A stretch of DNA of 33,323 bases, taken from assembly GCA_900315735.1 (NCBI GenBank), contig ONAD01000024.1, forward strand, positions 1 to 33,323. The letters are read 5' to 3'. This DNA is from an uncultured Lachnospiraceae bacterium. Its GTDB lineage: Bacteria > Bacillota > Clostridia > Lachnospirales > Lachnospiraceae. Under the pieces are notes generated by a model, which saw only the letters and a program-made list of their open reading frames with translations, was not told where the DNA came from and did not search any database. Shown here piece by piece: positions 6,515 through 15,404 of the stretch (position 1 is its first letter; every line of letters begins with the position of its first letter). The translations under genes and the position numbers were made by a program.

Positions 6515-8119
6515 ATGGAAAAGTATAAAGTGATTTTAGTTGATGATGAAATAGAAGCAATCCAGGCAATGGAACAGAAGATGGACTGGGAAGCACTGGG
6601 CTTTGAAGTGGCAGGTAGTGCAACCAATGGCGTGAAAGCATTAGAACTGGTAGAAAATGTACAGCCGGATGTTGTAATAACCGATATAAAAATGCCTTAT
6701 ATGAATGGGCTGGAACTGGCGCAGAAGTTAAATAATGATTATCCAAATATACATATTATTATTTTTACAGGATTTGATGAATTTGAATATGCCAAAGAGG
6801 CAGTACATCTGGAAATTGAAGAATATATGTTAAAGCCGGTAAATGCAGTTGAATTATCTGACTGCATGAAAAGATTGAAAGAGACTTTAAACAGGGAGAG
6901 AGAAGAAAAATTAAATGTAACAAAGCTGCAAAATTATTTCCAGGATGCACTTCCGGTATTAAGGACGAATTTCTTCGTTTCTTTAATTGAGGGAAGAGCA
7001 AATGAGGAAGAATGTGAAAAATTTTTATCTGCATATCAGATTCCACTGGAAGGACCTTATTATTGCTGTGTAGTATTTCATACTTCAGAGCATCATGTAC
7101 CGGAAGGGATGAGTCCATTGCTGTTATCCATGTCGGTAGAACATGAAATAAAAGAAAGAATTGCGGCAGAACTCAATTGCCAGGAATTTATGTATCTTGG
7201 GAATACAGTTTTGATAGTATCGCTTGATTCAGAAGATAAGGCAACAGAACTGACAGATTTTTGCGATAGATTCTGCAGATGGGCGAACCGTGTGATTGGT
7301 GCAGTTGTAACGGCCGGTGTTGGAAGATATTGCGAGAGTCTTTTGAATATCAGTAATTCTTATGAAGGTGCAAGAAAAGCAGTATCCTACCGGGTTCTTT
7401 ATGGAACTGCAAGGGCTATAAATATTGCGGAAGTAGTTCCACGGGAGCAGACGGTAGCCGTACAGTCAGAAGATACAAAAATGCATGAGTTGTTTAAAAC
7501 GATTTATCTTGGAAATGTAAAAGACATTGAGTCAGCAGTAGAGAGGGAAGTGGAAAAACTTCATAAAAGTGCTGCTACAGTAAATCAGTATCATTTATCA
7601 GTTATGGAGATGGTAGGTGCTTTTTACCGGTTCTGCGCCAATAATTTTATGGACTTTAATGATTTCTTTGAAGAAAAAGAAAATCTCTATGAAAAAGTGC
7701 CGGAACTGGATAAGACTACTTTAACTGACTGGATGAAAAAGGCAGCAGTGGCAATCAGCGAAAAACTGAAAAGTGCACGAAACAACACTTCAAGACGTCT
7801 GATTACAGATGCAAAAAATATTGTGGCAGAGCGTTATATGGAACCGGATTTTTCATTAGATACGGTATGCTCTGTACTTGGTGTATCCAATTCATATTTT
7901 TCGTCAGTATTTAAAAAAGAAACCGGAAAATCTTTTATTACATATCTGACGGATTACCGGATGGATGTTGCAGCACAGCTCATTGTGGAAACCAATGAGA
8001 AAAGTTATAAAATTGGAGAAAAAGTAGGTTATCTGGACGCAAATTACTTCAGCTATGTATTCAAAAAGAAGTTTGGAGTATCTCCGTCAAAATACAGAAA
8101 ATCACCGGAACAGGAATAA
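6515..8119 (+). CDS. YesN-type response regulator with AraC DNA-binding domain
   Basis: A 534-residue cytoplasmic regulator. Residues 1-125 are a receiver domain (KVILVDDE, phospho-acceptor Asp57 in VVITDIKMP, then IIIFTGFDEFEYA and the conserved Lys in YMLKPV). The middle ~300 residues are the poorly conserved region typical of YesN proteins. Residues ~430-530 carry the two AraC-type helix-turn-helices (FSLDTVCSVLGVSNSYFSSV and GEKVGYLDANYFSYVFKKK). I start it at the ATG at 6515, which has AGAGGA at good spacing; an ATG at 6494 in frame is an alternative. The histidine kinase gene follows after 7 bp, so the two are almost certainly partners. By position it probably controls the mgl operon just upstream. 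Confidence 0.93.
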   Translation: MEKYKVILVDDEIEAIQAMEQKMDWEALGFEVAGSATNGVKALELVENVQPDVVITDIKMPYMNGLELAQKLNNDYPNIHIIIFTGFDEFEYAKEAVHLEIEEYMLKPVNAVELSDCMKRLKETLNREREEKLNVTKLQNYFQDALPVLRTNFFVSLIEGRANEEECEKFLSAYQIPLEGPYYCCVVFHTSEHHVPEGMSPLLLSMSVEHEIKERIAAELNCQEFMYLGNTVLIVSLDSEDKATELTDFCDRFCRWANRVIGAVVTAGVGRYCESLLNISNSYEGARKAVSYRVLYGTARAINIAEVVPREQTVAVQSEDTKMHELFKTIYLGNVKDIESAVEREVEKLHKSAATVNQYHLSVMEMVGAFYRFCANNFMDFNDFFEEKENLYEKVPELDKTTLTDWMKKAAVAISEKLKSARNNTSRRLITDAKNIVAERYMEPDFSLDTVCSVLGVSNSYFSSVFKKETGKSFITYLTDYRMDVAAQLIVETNEKSYKIGEKVGYLDANYFSYVFKKKFGVSPSKYRKSPEQE

Positions 8120-8126
8120 AAAGAGT

Positions 8127-10007
8127 ATGGGTCAGAAAGAAAACGGAAAGAAAAAGTACAATCAAAAGAATATTATTCAAAAGACGATACAGAATATTTC
8201 TGTCCGGCTGGATATACAGTCTATGTTTATGCTGGTTCTTTCTGCCATGACCATTGCAACAACAATTGTTATGGGATTATTGATTTATAACCGGTTTAAA
8301 ATGTCGGTAAAAGAGACTGCGATTTCCAATGCAGAAAGCAGGATAGAGAGCACAACTGACCAGGTAAACGGTGAACTGCGGAATATGAGACAGATTTGCA
8401 ATGCTATTAATTATAATATCGTACAGGAATATGATATTTCTGACCAGGAGTTCAGCAGGCAGTTCAGTCTTCTGTATGAAGTGAATAATGATAAGATACA
8501 GAGTATGGCACTTTATGACAGCAATGGAAAAATTATTGCGGCAGAGCCGGTAGCAGCCCAGAAAAAGAATCGGAAAGTGACAGAACAGGACTGGTATAAA
8601 AGTGCTACAGACGAGATAGAAAATATACATATTTCCACACCCCATATTCAGGATTTATTTGAGAATGAGACATATCAGTATAACTGGGTAGTGTCGTTAA
8701 GCAGTCTGGTGGACATGAATCAGGGTGACACTCCGGATAATGGGGTATTGCTGGTTGATATGAAATATTCCATGATAGAAGAATTACTGGATAACCTGAA
8801 TGAAGCAGCAGGGGAAACTTATTATTATTTGTGCACGGATGATGGAGAGATTCTTTATCATCCAAGAAAGGCAGAAATAGACCGGGGACTTTTTGTAGAG
8901 GAGAGCAGTAAAGCGGCCGGTTATGAAAACGGTACATATGAGCTTTCTTTGAATGGGAAAAAGGGAAATGTTGTAGTGAATAATCTATCCTATACCGGCT
9001 GGAAACTGGTAGGAGTTGTGCCGGAAGGTGTGCAGACGGCAAGTATTAATAAATTCCGGTATTATATCATTGCAACAACGATTATTCTTTTAATGATGCT
9101 TTTGATAGTAAATAAAATGATAGCAAGAAAGATTTCAAAGCCAATTCTGAAACTGGATGAATCTGTAAAATCCTATGAAACAGGTGGAAAGGCGGAAATA
9201 TATATTGGCGGCTCTTCTGAGATAAGGCATCTGGCAAATTCTGTTCAGAATTCTTATAAGCAGATAGAGCAATTGATGGAAGAAATCATCCGGCAGCAGA
9301 ATAAAAGAAGAAAAAGTGAACTGGATGCATTGCAAAGCCAGATAAACCCGCATTTCCTATATAATACACTGGAATCTATTACCTGGATGGTAGAGGCAAA
9401 TAAGAATGAAGAAGCTGTCTTTATGATTTCAGAACTGGCGAAACTGCTTCGAATCAGCCTTTCAAAAGGGAAAACAGTGATAAGGATTTCGGATGAACTG
9501 CAGCATAGCAAAAGCTATATGAACATACAGCTGATTCGTTATAAAGACAGGTTTAAAGTAGAATTCCTGATAGATGAAAAGGTAGAGAATTGCTGTATAG
9601 TAAAACTGGTGGTTCAGCCGGTGCTTGAAAATGCTATCTATTATGGTGTGGGCAATATGGATGAAGATGAAGGCGGTAAAATTACTGTCCGTGGAGAGCG
9701 CAAGGATGATGATATTTTCCTGTCTATAGAAGACAATGGAATGGGCATGAGTCAGGAAGTGGTAGATAATCTTCTGACGAATAGTGAAAAAGTTCCAAAA
9801 CATGGTTCGGGAGTTGGACTTATTAATGTGCATACCAGAATACAACTGATGTTTGGCGAGGAATATGGATTAAAAATTTACAGTGAACCGGATGAGGGAA
9901 CAAAAGTAGTGATACATATTCCGGCAATTCCTTATTCTGAAGAAAAACGGGAGGAACTTGAAAATAAGAACAGAAAAAGAGAGAGGGTAGAAGATGAAAA
10001 AAAATAA
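8127..10007 (+). CDS. YesM-type sensor histidine kinase with extracellular sensor
   Basis: A 626-residue membrane kinase. A membrane segment at about 33-54 is followed by a ~255-residue extracellular region of the dCache type (MALYDSNGKII, DWYKSA, TGWKLVGVVPEG). A second membrane segment (about 309-328) and a HAMP linker (ARKISKPILKLDESV) follow. The His_kinase box has His409 in INPHFLYNTLES, and the ATPase domain has VLENAIYYGV (N box), DNGMGM (G1) and GSGVGLINVHTR (G2). This is the usual partner of the preceding regulator. ATG 8127 follows AGGAA at 8112-8116; the frame is open further upstream inside the regulator gene. Its 3' end overlaps the next gene by 14 bp. Two binding proteins encoded directly downstream suggest indirect sugar sensing through the extracellular domain, which is inference. 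Confidence 0.92.
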   Translation: MGQKENGKKKYNQKNIIQKTIQNISVRLDIQSMFMLVLSAMTIATTIVMGLLIYNRFKMSVKETAISNAESRIESTTDQVNGELRNMRQICNAINYNIVQEYDISDQEFSRQFSLLYEVNNDKIQSMALYDSNGKIIAAEPVAAQKKNRKVTEQDWYKSATDEIENIHISTPHIQDLFENETYQYNWVVSLSSLVDMNQGDTPDNGVLLVDMKYSMIEELLDNLNEAAGETYYYLCTDDGEILYHPRKAEIDRGLFVEESSKAAGYENGTYELSLNGKKGNVVVNNLSYTGWKLVGVVPEGVQTASINKFRYYIIATTIILLMMLLIVNKMIARKISKPILKLDESVKSYETGGKAEIYIGGSSEIRHLANSVQNSYKQIEQLMEEIIRQQNKRRKSELDALQSQINPHFLYNTLESITWMVEANKNEEAVFMISELAKLLRISLSKGKTVIRISDELQHSKSYMNIQLIRYKDRFKVEFLIDEKVENCCIVKLVVQPVLENAIYYGVGNMDEDEGGKITVRGERKDDDIFLSIEDNGMGMSQEVVDNLLTNSEKVPKHGSGVGLINVHTRIQLMFGEEYGLKIYSEPDEGTKVVIHIPAIPYSEEKREELENKNRKRERVEDEKK

Positions 10008-10959
10008 ACTTACCTTTATTCTCACAGAACTGGTGCTTGTTGTACTGGCAGCATTTTTTATAAGCAGGATTTTTGCAGACAATGAACCACAGAAAAGGGT
10101 TGCGGTCATTGTGGAAGATTCCGGTGATAAGAGATGGGATGCATTATTGAACGGATTAAAGCAGTCCGCAAAAAATAATAATCTGCATTTGATTATCTGC
10201 AATACTGATTTAATTGAAAATGCAGAGGATGAGAAAGAATTAATCAATGAGCAGCTGCAGAATAATGCAGATGCATTTATAATCTGTCCGGCTCCCGGAA
10301 GGAAAACAAAGGATATGCTGGGACAACTGCAGGGGGAGAAGCCGTTTGTTCTGATTTTGGATGATGCATATACGAAAGGTACATCCGGCTATGTGACGGT
10401 AAAACCGGATAATTATAAGATGGGGCAAATGATTGCGGAGCAGCTGATACAGGATGATACAGAGCAATTGAGAAATAAAAAAGTTGGTGTTGTCCTCGGA
10501 AAGGCAGAGACGGAAGAAGCTGCAAACAGAATTGCAGGCTTAAAGGATGGACTGGAAGGGTATGACTGTGAAATTGCTTGGGAATATAATTATGCCAGAG
10601 GAAGCCAGAACATCAGTGATATAATTGCATCCAAGGAACAGGTAGATTATCTGGTAGTGTTGGATAACTGGGCGTTGGAAGAACTGGGGGAGGCAGCAGA
10701 AGAAAATAAGTATTATGGGGCACAGATTTATGGAGTTGGAAACAGTGAAAAAGCAATCGTGTTATTGGATAATCAGAATATAAAATGTCTTTTGGTTCCA
10801 GATGATTATGAGACGGGGTATATGAGTATGAATGAGATTGCAAAAAAGCTAAGGCATTCCTTTTACAAAATGAACAGTTGTGAAACAGAAGTCAGAATAA
10901 TCAATAAAGAAGATTTGTATTCAAAAGATCTGGAAAGGTTTTTGTATTCATATGAGTAG
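9994..10959 (+). CDS. Membrane-anchored periplasmic-binding-protein-like sensor component
   Basis: A 321-residue protein with one N-terminal membrane segment (LTFILTELVLVVLAAFFI, about residues 6-25). It has no lipobox, so it is probably an uncleaved anchor. The rest is a type 1 periplasmic binding fold of the Peripla_BP_4 kind: RVAVIVEDSGDKRWDALLNG, NNADAFIICPAP, KPFVLILDD and QVDYLVVLDNWALEELGEA. It overlaps the kinase gene by 14 bp and the next gene by 8 bp, which points to translational coupling and fixed stoichiometry with the kinase. The MglB sugar contacts (GH-D-R, W, NND) are not recognisable, so its ligand may differ, or it may be an adaptor between the lipoprotein and the kinase. 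It is not expected to serve the transporter. Confidence 0.82.
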   Translation: MKKNKLTFILTELVLVVLAAFFISRIFADNEPQKRVAVIVEDSGDKRWDALLNGLKQSAKNNNLHLIICNTDLIENAEDEKELINEQLQNNADAFIICPAPGRKTKDMLGQLQGEKPFVLILDDAYTKGTSGYVTVKPDNYKMGQMIAEQLIQDDTEQLRNKKVGVVLGKAETEEAANRIAGLKDGLEGYDCEIAWEYNYARGSQNISDIIASKEQVDYLVVLDNWALEELGEAAEENKYYGAQIYGVGNSEKAIVLLDNQNIKCLLVPDDYETGYMSMNEIAKKLRHSFYKMNSCETEVRIINKEDLYSKDLERFLYSYE

Positions 10960-11992
10960 AACAAGAAGAAGGACAATGGCGGTTACGGTAATACTGATAA
11001 TACTGATACTGGTGCTGCCCGGATGCAATCAGAAGACAAAACGGATAGAAAATACACTGAGGGTGAGTGTAGTTACCTATACTCATGATGATCCATTCAT
11101 CAATGCCATGGTGGATGAATTAAAAGAAGAGTTAAAGACATGGGAAACAGAAGACCGGAAGATTATTACTTCTGTGAGAAGTGCTGATAATGACCAGAAA
11201 GCTCAGAATGAAATTGTAGAGGAAATGATAGATGCCGGATGTGATATTTTATGCGTAAATCTGGTTGACCGGACGGATCCGACAACAGTTATCAGACTGG
11301 CAAGGCAGAATGATATTCCGGTTATTTTCTTTAACAGAGAACCGGTTCCGGAAGACCTGGCACAGTGGAATCAATTATATTATGTGGGGTGTGAGGCAAA
11401 ACAGTCCGGAGAGATGCAGGGAGAAATTGCAGCAGATTATATAAAGAATCACCCAGAGATTGACCGGAATCAGGATGGAAGAATCCAGTATGTTTTACTG
11501 GAGGGAGAAGCAGGACATCAGGATGCCATCAGCCGTACAGACAGCTCTGTAAAAACACTGATAGAGCAGGGAATAAATCTGGAAAAACTAAGTTACCAGT
11601 TTGCAGACTGGAACCGGGGACAGGCAGAAAACAGAATGAATCAGATTATTAACCAGTATGGGGCAGAGGTGGAGATGATTCTTTCCAATAATGATGAAAT
11701 GGCATTAGGGGCAATTGAAGCATATAAAAATGCCGGATACAGTCAGCAGGAATGGCCAATTATATTTGGTATTGACGGACTGGATGATGCATTAGAAGCA
11801 ATACAAAATGGTACCATGCAGGGAACGGTATATAATGATAAAGAGGATCAGGCGGGAGAAATTGCAAGACTTGCAGTAGATATTTATGATGGAAAAAATC
11901 AGGAAATACAAAATCTGCAGGAGGAAAAATATTATGTATCCCAGTATCGGAAAGTTGACACCAGTAATGTAGAAGATTTTTTAAAACAGTAG
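10952..11992 (+). CDS. Galactose/glucose-binding lipoprotein in normal domain order (probable sensor subunit)
   Basis: A 346-residue lipoprotein (lipobox VLPGC, Cys25) with the conventional MglB order: RVSVVTYTHDDPF (37-49), CVNLVDRTDPTTVI (101-114), IFFNREP (125-131), the Ca-loop DRNQDGRIQ (171-179), GHQDAISR (188-195), DWNRGQ, SNNDEM (245-250), FGIDGL and VYNDKEDQ. All ten E. coli MglB sugar-contact positions appear to be kept (D47, F49, N128, H189, D191, R195, W220, N247, D275, N295), so a hexose such as galactose or glucose is the likely ligand. It lies in the kinase operon and overlaps the anchored binding protein by 8 bp, which favours a sensory role, although supply to the MglA/C transporter cannot be excluded. 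It serves as the in-window reference for the permuted protein at 1811. Confidence 0.9.
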   Translation: MSRTRRRTMAVTVILIILILVLPGCNQKTKRIENTLRVSVVTYTHDDPFINAMVDELKEELKTWETEDRKIITSVRSADNDQKAQNEIVEEMIDAGCDILCVNLVDRTDPTTVIRLARQNDIPVIFFNREPVPEDLAQWNQLYYVGCEAKQSGEMQGEIAADYIKNHPEIDRNQDGRIQYVLLEGEAGHQDAISRTDSSVKTLIEQGINLEKLSYQFADWNRGQAENRMNQIINQYGAEVEMILSNNDEMALGAIEAYKNAGYSQQEWPIIFGIDGLDDALEAIQNGTMQGTVYNDKEDQAGEIARLAVDIYDGKNQEIQNLQEEKYYVSQYRKVDTSNVEDFLKQ

Positions 11993-12007
11993 CAGAGAGG
12001 AAACAGT

Positions 12008-12583
12008 ATGCAGGAAAAGGAAGAGTGGCTTAAGGACTTTTATCAGGAAGTAAATGCAGAAAAAAGAATGAAACTCTGGCAGGAGCATGGATGTGCGGAA
12101 CAGACAGAAGAAGACAGCTTCCGGGAGAAACTTTTGCTTGCACGATATGGGAAGAAGAAAAAGAAAGAGGATGCATTTGTGGGATACCTGATGCAGATGA
12201 AATATCTTTCAGAAAGTACCGGAGTAGATTTCTCGGGACAACGGAAGAAACAGGCAATTGAAATCATAAACGGGTTATCTCTTTTTGATGTAGAGAATCA
12301 GAGCCAGGTGGAACGGGAGATACTTCAGGCAGAATTAAAAAATACTTTTCTCACTTTTATGGATGTAAGTAAAAAAGGGAGAGGTTTCACTTCATTGGTA
12401 TTTGGAATGGGACAGCTGTCAGAGGAAGGAATTGCAAAAAAAATTGCAGAGCAGATAAGTGCGATTGCATTTACAATGCCGCACATGTTTCATATGGACA
12501 GAGAATTTGCTGTTTTGCAGAAAGCGGCATTGGAGGCATTCCGGCAGGAATATCCGAATCGGGAACATTTTTTGAAAAAGTAA
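12008..12583 (+). CDS. Conserved-looking protein of unknown function at the end of the sensing operon
   Basis: A 191-residue, mostly helical soluble protein with no signal peptide or membrane segment. It starts MQEKEEWLKDFYQEVNAEKR and has a very basic patch (ARYGKKKKKEDAF) and a C-terminal segment with IAFTMPHMFHMDREFAVLQ. It begins 15 bp after the binding lipoprotein, behind GAGAGG, so it is co-transcribed with the kinase system. It may belong to a domain-of-unknown-function family seen in Lachnospiraceae, but I cannot name it with certainty and infer no function. Confidence 0.75.
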   Translation: MQEKEEWLKDFYQEVNAEKRMKLWQEHGCAEQTEEDSFREKLLLARYGKKKKKEDAFVGYLMQMKYLSESTGVDFSGQRKKQAIEIINGLSLFDVENQSQVEREILQAELKNTFLTFMDVSKKGRGFTSLVFGMGQLSEEGIAKKIAEQISAIAFTMPHMFHMDREFAVLQKAALEAFRQEYPNREHFLKK

Positions 12584-12677
12584 CGGTGATGTTCTGACAG
12601 ATAGCAGACGTTATTGGTGATTCTTTGTCAGAAACTGTCGAAATCTGCGAAAAACCGCGAAATGTTTGATTTCCATA

Positions 12678-12706
12678 TTGAAAAATAATAAGATAAAGCC
12701 GATAAT
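12678..12706 (+). promoter_or_regulatory. Sigma-A-type promoter of the hydrogenase-chemoreceptor operon
   Basis: TTGAAA (12678-12683), exactly 17 bp, then GATAAT (12701-12706), 72 bp before the start codon at 12779. Further upstream TTCTGACA (12592-12599) and TGTCAGAA (12626-12633) form an inverted repeat with a 26-base gap and no T-run; this may belong to the end of the preceding transcript. Confidence 0.65.
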
Positions 12707-12778
12707 AAAATGCATCATTTTACTAGTTGAAGTTGGCTGATGAAAGCATATGAGTAGAAGTAAAGGGTGGTGCTGGAA

Positions 12779-14710
12779 ATGAGTCTGGTTTTTACCAATG
12801 ACAACTGTATTGGTTGTAACAAATGTATTCGCGTATGTCCTTGTCCAGGTGCATGCGTATCAGTGACGACAGAGGAAGGGAAGGAACGGATTCAGGTAGA
12901 TCCGGCAAAGTGCATTGCGTGTGGTGCGTGTATGGATGCATGCAAGCATGGTGCGAGAGAATATGAAGATGATACGGAACAGTTCTTTGCGGATTTGGCA
13001 AAGGGAGAGAAGATTTCCATTCTTTTAGCTCCGGCATTCAAGGCAAATTATCCGGAAGATTATGAACGGGTATTAGGTGGTTTGAAGAACCTTGGAGTAA
13101 ACCGTATGATCAGTGTATCCTTTGGCACAGATATTACAACCTGGGGATATCTTAATTATGTAAAGAAATACAACTTTACCGGTGGAATTTCCCAGCCATG
13201 TCCGGCAATTGTGGGATACATTGAACACTACTTACCGGAGCTTCTTCCAAAGCTTTTCCCGGTACATAGTCCGATGATGTGCAGTGCAATTTATGCAAAG
13301 CAGGAGATGGGTGTAACAGACAAGCTGGCATTTATCAGTCCCTGTGTAGCAAAGTGGTCAGAGATACATGATTCGAATACAGAAGGTTACATATCCTATA
13401 ATGTGACCTTTGACCATTTGATGAAATATGTAAGAGAGCATAATATATCCGGCGCATCTGTCAGTGATGAAATAGAATATGGACTGGGTTCCATCTATCC
13501 GATGCCGGGTGGTTTAAAGGAAAATGTATACTGGTTCTTAGGAGAAGATGTTTATATCCGCCAGATAGAAGGTGAGAAGCATGCTTACCATTATCTGGAG
13601 AGCCACAAAGAGGAAATTGCAAAGGGAATGAATAAGGAGTTATTCATCGATGCATTAAACTGTGGCATGGGCTGTATTTACGGAACCGGTGTAGAAGATG
13701 AAATCGCAAGGACAGATACCGCATTATATAATATCCATCAGATACAGGAGAACTGTAAGAAGAATACGAAGAACAGTGCATGGTCAAGAAAACTGACTCC
13801 GGCACAGCGCCTTGCAAAATTAAATAAGCAGTTTTCAAAATTAAAGTTGGAAAATTATCTTAGAAAATATACGGACCGCTCAGAAGAGTGTAATTATAAG
13901 CTTCCATCTGCAGAAGAACTGGATCAGATTTATAATGAGATGGATAAGAAGACGAAGAAAGCAAGATGTATCGATTGTGAATGCTGTGGCTATGAAAGCT
14001 GTGAAAAGATGGCGTTTGCTATTTACAATGGATTCAATAAGAAGGAAAATTGTATTCATTTTGTAAAGGATACGGTAGAAGACGAGAAGCAGAGGGCATT
14101 AGAGCTTGCTGATGAAATCAAGGCAGAAAAAGATATGGTAGTAAAACAGCAGGAGAACATTAAGACAACGGTGGAAACCGTCAATGATTTATTTGTTTCT
14201 CTCTATGATTCCGTAGATGATATGGTCAACGGAAATGAAAGCAATGCAACGGAGTGCAGTGCCGTATCACAGGAGATTGGCAATGTCTCAGAATTCTGTG
14301 AGAAGCTGACCAGCAGAATGCAGGAGATAGATACTCTGTTAGAATCCATGGCAGAGAATAATCAGGAAGTGGTTTCCATTGCTGCACAGACGAATCTTCT
14401 GGCACTGAATGCCAATATTGAGGCAGCCCGTGCAGGAGAGGCAGGAAGAGGGTTTGCAGTAGTTGCGGATGAGATAAATAAGCTGGCGATGAATTCCAAG
14501 GATACAGCATCCCGAAGCACAGAGAGTCAGGCAAAGGTAAAAGAATCCATTGCGGAGATTATCAAAGATGCGGATGAGCTGGCAAATGTTGTAAATGATA
14601 CCGGCAACCGGATTCAGAATCTTGCCGCAGCAACGGAGGAGATTGCAGCATCGTCCAATGTAATTTTAAGTGCAGCAAATAGTGTGAAGAGCACACTGGA
14701 ACAATTATAA
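12779..14710 (+). CDS. Sensory [FeFe] hydrogenase fused to a methyl-accepting chemotaxis signalling domain
   Basis: A 643-residue cytoplasmic protein starting at the ATG at 12779 behind GGTGG; a GTG at 12767 is the alternative. Two ferredoxin-type clusters are bound by C10/13/16/20 and C45/48/51/55. The H-cluster domain follows: L1 SQPCPAI (C141), L2 SPCVAK (C189) and L3 NCGMGC (C295, C299), so all four H-cluster cysteines are present. The proton-relay cysteine of catalytic enzymes (first Cys of TSCCP) is Pro140, and the conserved Met of L3 is Leu293. A third Fe-S motif (C400/C403/C408/C425) precedes a coiled coil and an MCP tip ([18 protein letters not shown], 537-554). There is no membrane segment. 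This matches the chemotaxis-linked class of group C [FeFe] hydrogenases, proposed H2 or redox sensors that signal to CheA. An ECF-like membrane protein follows after 29 bp. Confidence 0.92.
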   Translation: MSLVFTNDNCIGCNKCIRVCPCPGACVSVTTEEGKERIQVDPAKCIACGACMDACKHGAREYEDDTEQFFADLAKGEKISILLAPAFKANYPEDYERVLGGLKNLGVNRMISVSFGTDITTWGYLNYVKKYNFTGGISQPCPAIVGYIEHYLPELLPKLFPVHSPMMCSAIYAKQEMGVTDKLAFISPCVAKWSEIHDSNTEGYISYNVTFDHLMKYVREHNISGASVSDEIEYGLGSIYPMPGGLKENVYWFLGEDVYIRQIEGEKHAYHYLESHKEEIAKGMNKELFIDALNCGMGCIYGTGVEDEIARTDTALYNIHQIQENCKKNTKNSAWSRKLTPAQRLAKLNKQFSKLKLENYLRKYTDRSEECNYKLPSAEELDQIYNEMDKKTKKARCIDCECCGYESCEKMAFAIYNGFNKKENCIHFVKDTVEDEKQRALELADEIKAEKDMVVKQQENIKTTVETVNDLFVSLYDSVDDMVNGNESNATECSAVSQEIGNVSEFCEKLTSRMQEIDTLLESMAENNQEVVSIAAQTNLLALNANIEAARAGEAGRGFAVVADEINKLAMNSKDTASRSTESQAKVKESIAEIIKDADELANVVNDTGNRIQNLAAATEEIAASSNVILSAANSVKSTLEQL

Positions 14711-14739
14711 AAACATCAGCGGGATAGGAGAAAAACATC

Positions 14740-15276
14740 ATGAAAACTAGACAAATTACAGTTACTGCAATTATGCTTGCAATCTGTATTGCAAGTCAGT
14801 TCTTTAAGAACTTAAGTGTATACATAACAGGTCCGATTATCAATGCAGCATTAATTTTAACCGTATTATATGCGGGACTGGCATGCGGAATTATTTTAAG
14901 TATCATTACACCGGTTACGGCATTCTTTATTACCGGAAGCCCGGTAATGGCAGCCATTCCGGCGATGTTCCCATGCATTATGGCAGGAAATGTCATCCTG
15001 GTGCTTTGTGTAGCGTTGCTTAAGGGTAAGTTTGGTAGTAAAGCAGGATTCCCAGTTTCTATTGTAATCGGCTCTATCTTAAAAGGATTATTTATGGGAG
15101 TTGTAATTTCCCTAATTATTTTACCAAATATGCTTCCGGAGAAAATGGCACCGATGTTAAGGGTATTGCAGCTTCAGTTCTCACTGACTCAGGTAGTTAC
15201 CGCACTGATTGGTGGAGTGTATGCATTTATTATTGCGGCAGCATTAAGAAAGACTTCATTAGGCAAGCAGGATTAG
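14740..15276 (+). CDS. ECF-transporter S-component-like membrane protein
   Basis: A 178-residue very hydrophobic protein with five or six membrane segments, starting KTRQITVTAIMLAICIASQF, the usual start of ECF (energy-coupling factor) substrate-binding S components. Typical features are the small Gly/Pro-rich segments (GPIINAALILTVLYAGLACG, FPCIMAGNVILVL) and a short basic C-terminus. The vitamin or metal it binds cannot be told. No A or T components are nearby, so it would rely on a shared ECF module elsewhere. It lies 29 bp after the hydrogenase-chemoreceptor and is preceded by TAGGAG, so it is very likely in the same operon. A functional link is suggested only by position. Confidence 0.8.
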   Translation: MKTRQITVTAIMLAICIASQFFKNLSVYITGPIINAALILTVLYAGLACGIILSIITPVTAFFITGSPVMAAIPAMFPCIMAGNVILVLCVALLKGKFGSKAGFPVSIVIGSILKGLFMGVVISLIILPNMLPEKMAPMLRVLQLQFSLTQVVTALIGGVYAFIIAAALRKTSLGKQD

Positions 15277-15404
15277 TAGCTTGAAATGCGGCAAAAAAGC
15301 CGGGTGAGATAAATTTCTCATATTTTGAAACGGATGTAGACTGCACATAATCTATCGTTTTCCTTATAGTGTTTTTATAATACGAAGAAAGGAAGGATAG
15401 ATTT

